64,000 nucleotides of DNA from positions 2,790,001-2,854,000 of the forward strand of contig NZ_CP150235.1 in assembly GCF_037974355.1 (NCBI RefSeq). Reading direction: 5' to 3'. Under the pieces are notes generated by a model. It searched no databases and had not been told where the DNA came from. It worked only from the letters and a program-made list of their open reading frames with translations. Positions 18,820 to 26,983 of the stretch are shown here, one piece after another (the first letter of the stretch is position 1; every line of letters starts with the position of its first letter). This DNA comes from Paenibacillus sp. FSL R5-0517. GTDB taxonomy: Bacteria; Bacillota; Bacilli; Paenibacillales; Paenibacillaceae. The translations under genes and the position numbers were made by a program.

Positions 18820-19536
18820 TTAACCTTCACTTTGTTGTGAAGTTCCCCATGCGTGTAATCGGGCGTACAGGGTTACACCGCCAATGATCAGGACGGGAAT
18901 CCAGACTGCGATCATGGGCACACGGTGGAATAGCAGTGCGGCTGCAATGACACCGACCAAATAGATGACAACAGCACCTGCACGAAGGTAGGCGTCTGTA
19001 GACAGGGCTGTGACTAACGATCGAATATTAGCATGTCGCAGTCTTTTAAGGATGCTTACGGTGTCCTCAACCACAGCGGCCAAATTATTGGTTAGCACGG
19101 TTGTTGAGATGCCAGCAATGCCGATTCGACGTGCCGCAGTTGTTTGCATTCCCATGGCAACGGCCAGGATGACAATTAACAGGTAGGACAGTTGTTCTGA
19201 AAATGGGCTAATCATGGCGATTGCAAACAGAAGGAGCAATATGCTTTCAACTGTAAATACGGCGGTAACCTTAGTAGACCAGCCATTTTTGGTCTGCACA
19301 GGTCCAACCATATGTGCTGCAATGGCATTGCCCGCAATAAAACCAATGAGAGCAAGCAGTGACCGGAGCACAACAAATTCCTGAGCTCGGGCAATGGCAA
19401 TACCCAATAAAACAATATTTCCTGTCATGTTGGCTGTCAGCACATGCCCCAGTCCCAGATATCCGATCAGATCCACCATTCCGGCAGACATACAGAGAAG
19501 CAGCATGGCGTATTTTTGGAGGGTACTTTGATTCAT
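18820..19536 (-). CDS. YoaK-like membrane protein (DUF1275)
   Basis: The 238-residue protein has about six or seven transmembrane helices and the DUF1275 features AGMVDLIGYLGLGHVLTANMTGNIVLLG and GMQTTAARRIGIAGISTTVLT. The family has no firm function. The start is ATG at 19536, supported by SD AAAGGACGG; the longer reading back to 19644 has no SD and would overlap the upstream gene. It lies 85 bases after the prolyl-oligopeptidase-like gene on the same strand. Confidence 0.85.
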   Translation of the reverse strand: MNQSTLQKYAMLLLCMSAGMVDLIGYLGLGHVLTANMTGNIVLLGIAIARAQEFVVLRSLLALIGFIAGNAIAAHMVGPVQTKNGWSTKVTAVFTVESILLLLFAIAMISPFSEQLSYLLIVILAVAMGMQTTAARRIGIAGISTTVLTNNLAAVVEDTVSILKRLRHANIRSLVTALSTDAYLRAGAVVIYLVGVIAAALLFHRVPMIAVWIPVLIIGGVTLYARLHAWGTSQQSEG

Positions 19537-19621
19537 TCTATCCGTCCTTTCAAAAGAAACGTAGCCCATCCAGTATACAGCCATAACCCATGCTTCTTCA
19601 AAATGAAATTCATAGCGCTGG

Positions 19622-20512
19622 CTAAGGTGCAGCGAGCCAATCAAACATATTGTTTACCGCAGATTCATGTATTTTCTCGTGAAAATGATGATCCTGCCCG
19701 CCATAAGCGTGGAATGTGACGTTTGCACCTCGGCGCTTAAGCCAGTGATACATTCGGGTTCCATGGCTATAATTCACCTGTGTATCCGATGTACCATGCA
19801 TGATCAGCACCGGACAAGATAGTTTGTTCGCTTTGGATAAGGGAGAACGGGCGAGGTACGCTTCCGGAGCTGCGCGGGGGGAACCACCTAATACCCGCTT
19901 CAATGTGCGCCTCAGATCGGTTCGCTCATGGTAAGTGCGTTCCACATCGGAAACACCGCTCCAAAGAACTAATTTATGTACTTTATCCGGTCCCTCATTG
20001 TAGGCAGTTGCCGTATGTACAGCATTAATGGCCCCACGCGAGAACCCCATTAACGATATACGTTTCGGGTCGACAAAAGGTAAACGCTGTATCAACCGAT
20101 AAGCAGCATGCACATCTTCGGCATCTTTTCCGCCGTACTCGTCACGACCTTCACCGCCTTCGTTGCCACGATAGGATGGGGCGAACACGATATAACCTTG
20201 TTGTACAAACTGCTCAAGCCAAACGGTATTTACCCCGCCATAGCTGCCAAGTCCGCCGCGACAATAGATCAGCGCTGGCCACTGTTCCTGTGGGTGTGCG
20301 ATATCAGGTATGTTTGCAGCAGGGTAGTCGCTGGCGAGTGGTTGCAGATGTAGAGAATTAAGTGTGGAAGTGAAGTCCGGAAAGGCAGATGAGACTGAGC
20401 GGGGATAAGAAGATTCATATATCGTGATATCAGGTAATGAACAACCTCGTGGCAAGAATAAATAAGCTTTAACCCGAAGTGTATCGGATGAATACGTCAC
20501 TTGATAGAGCAG
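19622..20512 (-). CDS. Prolyl-oligopeptidase-like alpha/beta-hydrolase
   Basis: The protein of about 296 residues has the S9-type hydrolase fold. The nucleophile elbow is ISLMGFSRGAINAV, the acid is in IMHGTSDTQVNYSH, and the histidine in GGQDHHFHEKI. The YRGNEGGEGRDEYGGKDAEDV loop is typical of family S9. No signal peptide is present. The start is unusual: the SD AAAGAGGTGA overlaps an in-frame TGA, after which CTG at 20512 is placed six bases downstream and gives LYQVTYSSDTLRVKAY; GTG at 20500 is the only other candidate but sits 18 bases away. It is followed by the DUF1275 gene. Confidence 0.8.
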   Translation of the reverse strand: MLYQVTYSSDTLRVKAYLFLPRGCSLPDITIYESSYPRSVSSAFPDFTSTLNSLHLQPLASDYPAANIPDIAHPQEQWPALIYCRGGLGSYGGVNTVWLEQFVQQGYIVFAPSYRGNEGGEGRDEYGGKDAEDVHAAYRLIQRLPFVDPKRISLMGFSRGAINAVHTATAYNEGPDKVHKLVLWSGVSDVERTYHERTDLRRTLKRVLGGSPRAAPEAYLARSPLSKANKLSCPVLIMHGTSDTQVNYSHGTRMYHWLKRRGANVTFHAYGGQDHHFHEKIHESAVNNMFDWLAAP

Positions 20513-20753
20513 GGTGATTCACCTCTTTTATTAGTCATGAACGGCAAATGAACGGCCCTTTGACAGGGATGCTTCTATATGATGCTCGTTTAATAATTTC
20601 CCATACCTTCCAAGCTAAATCGCCAGCCCGAAGGTGAGAAATTCGTTTATTGGCTTCAGATGATTTATAATGGTTCAGGAGACATGTGGATTGACCGCTT
20701 GTCCTCATATTCATAAAACTAACTTTAGTGTGCAGAAAGAAAGGAAGAAAGCC

Positions 20754-21500
20754 ATGATGAATGCTCCACATCCAATCGATCAATTCAAGAAATTTAAATA
20801 TGAAATTACGAGATTTATGATGATCTATAAATTTGCTCTGGATCAAATGGAGACCAAAATTGAAGTATTGAAGGAAGAATTCCAGTCTCTGCATGATTAC
20901 AGTCCAATTGAGCATACAAAGTCCAGACTGAAATCTCCTGAGAGCATTATGAACAAGATGTTCCGCAAAAATCATGAGTTAACGTTTGAGAGCATCAAGC
21001 AAAATATCAAGGATATCGCCGGGGTACGGATTACATGTTCCTTTATCTCGGACATCTATCGCATTAAGGATATGCTGTGCAACCAGAGCGATCTGCGTGT
21101 ACTGGAGGTCAAAGACTACATCGAGAATCCGAAACCAAATGGCTACCAAAGCCTTCACCTCCTGGTGGAAGTGCCTGTGTACATGTCCAATGGCGAGGAA
21201 CGAGCATGTGTGGAGATTCAGATTCGTACGATCGCGATGGATTTCTGGGCGAGTCTAGAGCATAAGATTTTTTATAAATACAATAAGGATGTTCCCGAGC
21301 ATTTGACGAGAGAGCTAAAGAGTGCGGCAGACTCCGCCAATGCACTGGATCAACAGATGGAACGACTTCACCGGGAAATTCAGGAGATTAAGGACGCCGA
21401 GAACGAGCGGGATGAAGAAGAACTGCGCCGTATCATTATTAACAACCAACAGTTCACACTGCCGTCCAACTTGCTCAAACTGCTGGGTAGCGGGGAGTAG
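20754..21500 (+). CDS. ywaC: Small alarmone synthetase, RelP/YwaC type
   Basis: The 248-residue protein makes (p)ppGpp from ATP and GDP/GTP and lacks the hydrolase and regulatory domains of RelA. The synthetase domain shows YKFALDQMETKI, SPIEHTKSRLKSPESI, DIAGVRITCSFISDIYRI, NGYQSLHLLVEVP and IRTIAMDFWASLEHKI, closer to B. subtilis YwaC (SAS2) than YjbM. A charged coiled-coil tail (LDQQMERLHREIQEIKDAENE) extends beyond the usual 210 residues. The start is ATG at 20754, with SD AAGGAAG. The Bcr-type pump gene begins six bases after its stop, so they are almost certainly one operon, joining alarmone signalling to drug export. Confidence 0.9.
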   Translation: MMNAPHPIDQFKKFKYEITRFMMIYKFALDQMETKIEVLKEEFQSLHDYSPIEHTKSRLKSPESIMNKMFRKNHELTFESIKQNIKDIAGVRITCSFISDIYRIKDMLCNQSDLRVLEVKDYIENPKPNGYQSLHLLVEVPVYMSNGEERACVEIQIRTIAMDFWASLEHKIFYKYNKDVPEHLTRELKSAADSANALDQQMERLHREIQEIKDAENERDEEELRRIIINNQQFTLPSNLLKLLGSGE

Positions 21501-21506
21501 TACTCG

Positions 21507-22742
21507 ATGAAAAGTACAATAGCTTCATTGAACACGAATCCCACATCCCGTGTACGGATGGCTTTAATTCTGGGGACGCTGTCGGCCTTCGGGCCGTTGT
21601 CCCTGGATATGTATTTACCCGCATTACCTACACTGGCTGATGAGTTCGGTTCATCGACCTCCTATGCTCAACTCAGTCTGACGGCGTGTATGATTGGACT
21701 TGCGGTGGGGCAGCTGCTTGCCGGACCTCTAAGTGATGTACGTGGTCGGCGAACACCGCTCATTGCAGGACTTATGCTCTATACTATAGCTTCCATACTC
21801 TGCTTGGTTAGCCCTACGATGGGCTCTTTTGTTGTGCTGCGGTTCATTCAGGGTGTAGCTGGAGCGGCTGGGATTGTCATCTCGCGCGCAATCGTCAGAG
21901 ACGTATATTCAGGCCCGGAACTTACACGGTTCTTTTCCCTGTTAATGCTGATTAACGGCGTAGCCCCAATTGCTGCACCGATCATTGGTGGACAATTGTT
22001 GACATATACGTCGTGGCGTGGCGTATTTATTTTGCTTAGCCTCATCGGTATATTGACGCTGTTGGCTGTTATTTTCGGCCTTGGAGAGACATTGCCCTCC
22101 AACCGCAGATCAAGCGGGGGATTGAAACAGACGTTGATTACGTTTCGTCAAATCGCAGGCGATCGTCAGTTTATGGGTTATGCGTTGACCCAGGGTTTCG
22201 TAGCGGCTGGTATGTTTGCCTACATATCCGGTTCACCGTTTGTACTTCAGAAAATATATGGGGTATCCCCGCAAATGTTTAGTATCTGCTTTGCCATCAA
22301 CGGGCTTGGCATTATTCTGGCCAGTCAGGTTGCCGGCAGACTTGCAGGTAAGGTATCTGAAACCCGCCTGTTAATCGCGGGGCTGCTAACCGCGGCCCTG
22401 GGAGGCACATCACTGCTCATCGCCATTCTGGCGGGAGGTAATCTAATCTCTGTACTGATTCCGTTATTTTTGGTGGTATCCAGTGTTGGACTGGTCAATA
22501 CTGCGTCCTTCGCTCTGGCGATGGCCAATCAGGAGAAGTCGGCAGGAAGTGCGTCTGCGCTTATTGGTGTGATGACGTTCCTGTTCGGTGGCATTGTCGC
22601 TCCGCTAGTTGGTCTCGGAGGAGAAGGTACAGCTGTGCCAATGGGAATCGTTATCGCGTGTGCGGATCTCGGTGCCTTGCTGATTTATTTCCTAATGGTC
22701 AGTCGGGGCAGGAAGCGTCAGATGGATCAGACGTTGAGTTAA
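21507..22742 (+). CDS. Bcr/CflA-type multidrug efflux MFS transporter
   Basis: The 411-residue protein has 12 predicted helices. The Bcr/CflA hallmarks are PLSLDMYLPALPTLADEF at the first helix, GPLSDVRGRRTPLIAGL between helices 2 and 3, and RFIQGVAGAAGIVISRAIVRD. In related systems it exports bicyclomycin, chloramphenicol or peptides. The SD is inside the end of the ywaC-type gene, consistent with translational coupling. Confidence 0.9.
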   Translation: MKSTIASLNTNPTSRVRMALILGTLSAFGPLSLDMYLPALPTLADEFGSSTSYAQLSLTACMIGLAVGQLLAGPLSDVRGRRTPLIAGLMLYTIASILCLVSPTMGSFVVLRFIQGVAGAAGIVISRAIVRDVYSGPELTRFFSLLMLINGVAPIAAPIIGGQLLTYTSWRGVFILLSLIGILTLLAVIFGLGETLPSNRRSSGGLKQTLITFRQIAGDRQFMGYALTQGFVAAGMFAYISGSPFVLQKIYGVSPQMFSICFAINGLGIILASQVAGRLAGKVSETRLLIAGLLTAALGGTSLLIAILAGGNLISVLIPLFLVVSSVGLVNTASFALAMANQEKSAGSASALIGVMTFLFGGIVAPLVGLGGEGTAVPMGIVIACADLGALLIYFLMVSRGRKRQMDQTLS

Positions 22743-22772
22743 CGATACGGATTCTTTGATTAAAAGAACGAA

Positions 22773-22818
22773 CAAGAGCCTCACTTGGAAGAAATCATAC
22801 TTCCAAATGAGGCTCTTG
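22773..22818. terminator. Terminator-like hairpin between convergent genes
   Basis: CAAGAGCCTCACTTGGAAG pairs with CTTCCAAATGAGGCTCTTG. A strong T run is lacking on the plus side; the minus side is followed by a looser T-rich stretch. Confidence 0.65.
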
Positions 22819-22836
22819 CTGTCGCTAAGGACAAGT

Positions 22837-23433
22837 TTAGCAGAGCGCAAACAAAATCTGTGTATTGGACAGTATGCCTGGCGTGAGGAATGGATAGAAG
22901 TACCCCACTACAAAACCGAACAGATTGATGGCAGGCCACATCAGGTACACATCATTGTATGTGAAGACAAGGGACCATCGGTTATAGCAAAAGTTGGGCA
23001 GTGCACGTTCTTCGTTTTCTCGCGGTGCCGCTGCACCCGTCTGTGCAAATTGTACAGCTTGAGTGAGACTTTGCGGCTGTTGCTGGAGGAAGAGTGGAAG
23101 CAGACCCGGGCTGCTTTTGATCAGGTTATACAGAAAAAGCATCTCTGCGGGAGGCTGACCTACCGGACGCGGATAGGCGCTAAGCAGCGTTGGCAGATTG
23201 CCTTGTGCCAGTTGCGCAGGTACGCCCGGTGCTGTACCCGGAATGCCTCCAGGAATATATGGACCTGGTCCTCCGCTTGGAATGAATGGAGGATAGGAGC
23301 CTTGACCTCCAGGGGTACCCGGATACGTCTGACCACCCGGTATGCCGCCACCGCCACCTCCTGGGAATAGTGGAGGCAATTGAAAGGAGCGGTCTTCTCC
23401 ATAACTTAGATAAGGACTATATTCGTAATACAT
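22837..23433 (-). CDS. Gly/Pro-rich protein, unknown (collagen-like middle)
   Basis: I do not recognise a family. The 198-residue product starts MYYEYSPYLSYGEDRSFQLPPLFPG, at an ATG preceded by AGGAAGG. Residues about 24-75 are rich in glycine and proline (PGGGGGGIPGGQTYPGTPGG). Next comes an amphipathic segment with NLIKSSPGLLPLFLQQQPQSL, then a Trp/Tyr/Phe-rich C terminus (YNRWSLVFTYNDVYLMWPA and GYFYPFLTPGIL). No signal peptide is seen. A spore-coat or surface role would suit the composition, but this is inference. The opposite-strand ORFs here are Arg/Cys-rich shadows. Confidence 0.6.
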   Translation of the reverse strand: MYYEYSPYLSYGEDRSFQLPPLFPGGGGGGIPGGQTYPGTPGGQGSYPPFIPSGGPGPYIPGGIPGTAPGVPAQLAQGNLPTLLSAYPRPVGQPPAEMLFLYNLIKSSPGLLPLFLQQQPQSLTQAVQFAQTGAAAPRENEERALPNFCYNRWSLVFTYNDVYLMWPAINLFGFVVGYFYPFLTPGILSNTQILFALC

Positions 23434-23558
23434 GTATAGAACATCCTTCCTGTCGTCGTATTCTGCATTCAGCATATGGCGGCATCCGCCTATACGTGAA
23501 TGCCGCCAAGAAGATTTTATTTGCTTCGCTCGGACATAATCGAATTGACAATTGAACT

Positions 23559-23577
23559 GATAACAATTATCATTGTC
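23559..23577 (+). promoter_or_regulatory. Fur box
   Basis: GATAACAATTATCATTGTC matches the 19-base Fur consensus GATAATGATTATCATTATC at most positions and is itself palindromic around ATTAT. It lies 124 bases before the start of the iron-siderophore-binding protein gene, which it likely represses when iron is plentiful. Confidence 0.85.
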
Positions 23578-23700
23578 AATGGAATTGGACAAATGTACAT
23601 ACGGGTATTATATGTATCAATAATAATATCATTGTTTTTGAACGAAGATATCTGTCCCAATACAGCCAATAAGGTTTCCATATTGAAAGGGGATAATAAA

Positions 23701-24693
23701 GTGTTTAAGAGAAATAAAAAGATGATCACACTTTTGATTACGGTGATGGTTATGTCCATCTGGTTAGCAGCATGTGGAGCGAAGCCGGCAGAGAACGGAG
23801 CAGCAGGAGAGAACGATACAACAACCGAGACAGAGACGCAAACAGAAGCCGCTACAGAGCGAACCATGACAGATGCAATGGGACACGAAGTGAAAATCCC
23901 GGCGAATCCGGAGCGTATTATCGCATCTTATCTAGAAGACAATCTGGTAACACTAGGTGTTAAGCCAGCAGCACAGTGGTCAGTAGCAAACGGCATTCAG
24001 GAATATTTGCAAAAAGATCTGAACGGTATTCCAACGATTGCCTTCGATCTTCCTTTTGAAGCGGTAGCAAGTTTCAACCCGGATCTGATTATTATTGGTT
24101 CTCAAAGTATGGTTGAAGGAGAAAAATACGAACAGTACAGTAAGATTGCACCTACTTATGTACTTGGCGATGAGATCAATAGCGATTGGCGTAAAACATT
24201 GCTGAAAATCGGTGAGATATTGAATAAGAGTGATGAAGCACAAAAAGCGCTGGATGATTACGAAGTTAAAGCTACAGAAATTAAGGAAAAGATCAACAAC
24301 GTTACAGGTGGAACGAAATCGGCAGCGGCCATTTGGTTGGTTAGCGGCAAGTTCTTTATTGTAAGTGACAATGTATCAAGTGGAGAAGTAATGTATAAAG
24401 AACTTGGCCTTCAAGAGCCTGAAGTTGTAAAAGAAATCTCTGCCAATGCAACAGGTAACTGGTCTTCCATCTCTTTGGAGAAGCTGGCGGAAATGGATGT
24501 AGACTACTTGTTCTTTGTGAATAGTGATGAAGGTACTGGGGCGGAAGCACTGAAAGATCCAGTGTGGCAAAGCATTCCGGCTGTGAAAAATGGCAATTTG
24601 TTTGAATTCACCCGGTCCAGCAGCTGGTTGTATAGTGGAGTTCAAGCGAACCTTCAAATTATGGAAGACATTCAGAACAGCATTGTTAAATAA
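23701..24693 (+). CDS. Iron-siderophore ABC transporter substrate-binding lipoprotein (FhuD-like)
   Basis: The 330-residue protein has a lipoprotein signal: a basic start (FKRNKKMITLLITV), a hydrophobic core and the lipobox LAACG. A Thr/Glu-rich linker leads into the binding domain that begins RTMTDAMGHEVKIPANPERII and contains EAVASFNPDLIIIGSQ, both usual for FhuD/YfiY-type siderophore binders. The start is GTG at 23701 with SD GAAAGGGGA. No permease or ATPase gene is adjacent, so it must share a transporter encoded elsewhere. A Fur box lies upstream. Confidence 0.9.
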   Translation: MFKRNKKMITLLITVMVMSIWLAACGAKPAENGAAGENDTTTETETQTEAATERTMTDAMGHEVKIPANPERIIASYLEDNLVTLGVKPAAQWSVANGIQEYLQKDLNGIPTIAFDLPFEAVASFNPDLIIIGSQSMVEGEKYEQYSKIAPTYVLGDEINSDWRKTLLKIGEILNKSDEAQKALDDYEVKATEIKEKINNVTGGTKSAAAIWLVSGKFFIVSDNVSSGEVMYKELGLQEPEVVKEISANATGNWSSISLEKLAEMDVDYLFFVNSDEGTGAEALKDPVWQSIPAVKNGNLFEFTRSSSWLYSGVQANLQIMEDIQNSIVK

Positions 24694-24723
24694 GAATTAG
24701 TCGATATGAAAAAGCATATTCCT

Positions 24724-24757
24724 ACTCTCTGGTGCAATGGGCCCAGGGAGTTTTTTT
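24724..24757 (+). terminator. Rho-independent terminator after the siderophore-binding gene
   Basis: ACTCTCTGG pairs with CCAGGGAGT (one mismatch), followed by seven T. Confidence 0.85.
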
Positions 24758-24859
24758 GTTAATTCGGCATTTTACGTTATATAATAAATATGAGTGTGTT
24801 AACGTGTTTTGAAGTGAAATGGACACTTATTACACGAGCAGGGAAGGGGATATTTACAT

Positions 24860-25480
24860 ATGTATACATTGGATCCACGCGAAATAACGGGAAGAGACAA
24901 CTATAAACTGATGAGTGGTTCGGTGGTACCACGTCCTATTGCTTTTGTGACGACACGTTCAGATGAGAATGATGTGATCAATGCAGCGCCTTTCAGTTTT
25001 TTCAATGTGGTTAGTTCGGACCCACCGCTGTTATCCATATCCGTTGCACGTAAAGACGGCAGGATGAAAGATACTGCACGTAATGTGCTTGCTCATAAAG
25101 AGTTGGTCGTGCATATATGTGATGAAGCAATCATAGCAGAAGTAAATGAGACAGCAGCTATCCTTGAACCTCATGAAAGTGAGCTTGAGCGGACGAAACT
25201 GACTACAGTACCAAGTACAAAGGTCACCGTGCCGGGAATAAAGGAAGCCCTTATTCGAATGGAGTGTGAGCTGTATCAGCACATTCCCATTACCAACGAT
25301 GATGGCAAACCGATGAGTGATTTGCTACTGGTACGCATAGTACAGTATCATTTCAGCGAACAAGTCTATAATCCGGACAAGGGGTATATCCTGATGGATC
25401 ATTTGAAACCAGTCAGCCGACTTGCGGGTAATGATTATGCCAAGCTTGGAGAGAGATTTACCATAATACGCCCTGAATAG
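24860..25480 (+). CDS. Flavin reductase-like protein (FMN-binding split barrel)
   Basis: The 206-residue protein fits the DIM6/NTAB flavin reductase-like family: SGSVVPRPIAFVTTRS near residue 20, NAAPFSFFNVVSSDPPLLSISVARKDGRMKDTARNV next, and a conserved C-terminal LKPVSRLAGNDYAKLGE. The family binds FMN; members act as flavin reductases or coupled oxidoreductases, and the substrate here is not known. SD GGGAAGGGGAT precedes the ATG. It is monocistronic, between two terminators. Confidence 0.87.
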   Translation: MYTLDPREITGRDNYKLMSGSVVPRPIAFVTTRSDENDVINAAPFSFFNVVSSDPPLLSISVARKDGRMKDTARNVLAHKELVVHICDEAIIAEVNETAAILEPHESELERTKLTTVPSTKVTVPGIKEALIRMECELYQHIPITNDDGKPMSDLLLVRIVQYHFSEQVYNPDKGYILMDHLKPVSRLAGNDYAKLGERFTIIRPE

Positions 25481-25529
25481 GTATGAAAGATCTTATATGT
25501 AATTTGTGAAAGGGTTTAATTTTGTAGAT

Positions 25530-25574
25530 AAAGGCGGACAACACATGCGAAACTCGCATAGGTTGTCCGCCTTT
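25530..25574 (+). terminator. Strong hairpin terminator after the flavin reductase gene
   Basis: AAAGGCGGACAAC pairs perfectly with GTTGTCCGCCTTT; the loop contains a second small stem (ATGCGA/TCGCAT). Confidence 0.85.
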
Positions 25575-25720
25575 CGTTGTGATATGAACATATATGGGAC
25601 AGGGAGTGAATAGACTTGTACTATAACCTGCACATTTTTATATGAACCTATTTGATATATAGGTCGTTTAACAGGCCCACTTTTGATGAGAAAGAAAAGA
25701 TTATATAGGGGGTTAAGCTG

Positions 25721-26875
25721 ATGAACCAGCTTGAGGAAACTACAGGGGCAAGTATTATGGGAATAGGAACGGCTTGGCCAGTCCACCGTATTGAGCAAAA
25801 GGATGTGTCTGCCCGTCTCGCACAGGCGCTGGAACATGAGCCGGATGCGAGACGATGGGCGAAACGGATCTTTAATCAGTGCGGTGTGGAAACTCGTTAT
25901 ACGTGTGAACCGAATCTGCTTGAGCCTGTTGATTCTTGCCGATACTTACCTTTCACGAGTAGGGAGGAAGTTCCGACTACATCCGAGCGCATGGGCAAAT
26001 ACAAAGCTGCTGCTGTTCCCCTTGGTCTGGAGGCGGCCGTACAAGCGCTTCAGGATGCGGACGTATCCTCCTCGGAAATTACACATCTCATTACGGTGAG
26101 TTGCACGGGCCAATTCCTGCCCGGACTTGATGTTCGGCTGATCCAGCAGCTTGAACTGTCACCGCAGATTAACCGGATTCCGCTGGTGTTTCAAGGATGT
26201 GCAGCGGGTCTGAAGGCGATACAACTGGCGAATTCCATTGTAACGACCGATCAGAAGGCCATGGTTCTCATCGTGTGTGTGGAGCTGTGCACGCTTCATT
26301 TTCAGCCATCTTCCAAACGGGACGACCTGTATGCTGCATCGTTCTTCGGTGATGGTGCATCTGCCTGTGTTATTGGTGCGTCCGGAACAGACCGTAATGA
26401 ATGTTTTCGACTAGGGCGTGGGTACTCAACGCTGCTCCCGGATTGTGCAGAAGAAATGATCTGGGAAGTGGGCAATACAGGCTTTGACCTCTATCTGTCA
26501 CCACAGATTCCAAAGCTGCTTGGTCTGCATCTTGGGCCAGAGGTTGAGCGACTTCTCGAGGGGGGGAGTTTACCTGAAATATGGGCGATCCATCCGGGAG
26601 GCAGAGGCATCGTGGATGCCGTTCAGAAGCTGTATCAGTTGACAGATGAGCAGGTCTCATACAGTCGTAACATCCTGAGGGATTATGGCAACCTGTCGTC
26701 TGTGACAATTCTCTTTGTACTTCAAGCCATCCGCGAGGATTACAGACAAAAAGAAGATTACTCGAGTGGAATAGCGCTTGCCTTTGGACCCGGACTGACC
26801 GCAGAATTACTCCCTTTTACATACATTCCTGTGCCCATGGCGAACAGAACACCTGTGAAGCAAGGCATCCATTAG
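25721..26875 (+). CDS. Type III polyketide synthase (chalcone/stilbene synthase family)
   Basis: The 384-residue enzyme condenses malonyl-CoA units onto an acyl-CoA starter, typically giving alkylpyrones or alkylresorcinols in bacteria. The catalytic triad is visible as Cys160 (VFQGCAAGLKAI), His291 (WAIHPGGRGI) and Asn324 (DYGNLSSVTILFV). The TVSCTGQFLPGLD and SFFGDGASACVIG segments also fit BcsA/BpsA-type enzymes. SD GGGGGTTAAG precedes the ATG. An MMPL pump and a hydrolase follow on the same strand; the membrane methyltransferase that often follows (BpsB type) is not present. The starter is inferred to be a long-chain acyl group. Confidence 0.92.
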   Translation: MNQLEETTGASIMGIGTAWPVHRIEQKDVSARLAQALEHEPDARRWAKRIFNQCGVETRYTCEPNLLEPVDSCRYLPFTSREEVPTTSERMGKYKAAAVPLGLEAAVQALQDADVSSSEITHLITVSCTGQFLPGLDVRLIQQLELSPQINRIPLVFQGCAAGLKAIQLANSIVTTDQKAMVLIVCVELCTLHFQPSSKRDDLYAASFFGDGASACVIGASGTDRNECFRLGRGYSTLLPDCAEEMIWEVGNTGFDLYLSPQIPKLLGLHLGPEVERLLEGGSLPEIWAIHPGGRGIVDAVQKLYQLTDEQVSYSRNILRDYGNLSSVTILFVLQAIREDYRQKEDYSSGIALAFGPGLTAELLPFTYIPVPMANRTPVKQGIH

Positions 26876-26899
26876 TTCGCGAATCCGAGTGAAGGAGAC

Positions 26900-26956
26900 A
26901 TGCACCGCAAGTGGCTGGATGTGCGTACGATTTTACCGATGAACGTAATCGAATGA
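26900..26956 (+). CDS. Possible 18-codon leader ORF between PKS and MMPL genes
   Basis: ATG at 26900 is preceded by a strong SD (GAAGGAGAC) and encodes MHRKWLDVRTILPMNVIE before TGA. It is in the same frame as the downstream pump gene but two in-frame stops separate them. It may be a leader peptide coupling translation, or the remnant of a deleted gene. No homology is recognised. Confidence 0.3.
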   Translation: MHRKWLDVRTILPMNVIE

Positions 26957-26983
26957 CTAATCTGATCGCAGAGGAGCTTAGGT

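Noticed and set aside
22756..23370. 204-aa plus-strand ORF rich in Arg, Cys and Trp
   Set aside because: It is the shadow of the Gly/Pro-rich minus-strand gene; GGN/CCN codons read backwards produce the composition.
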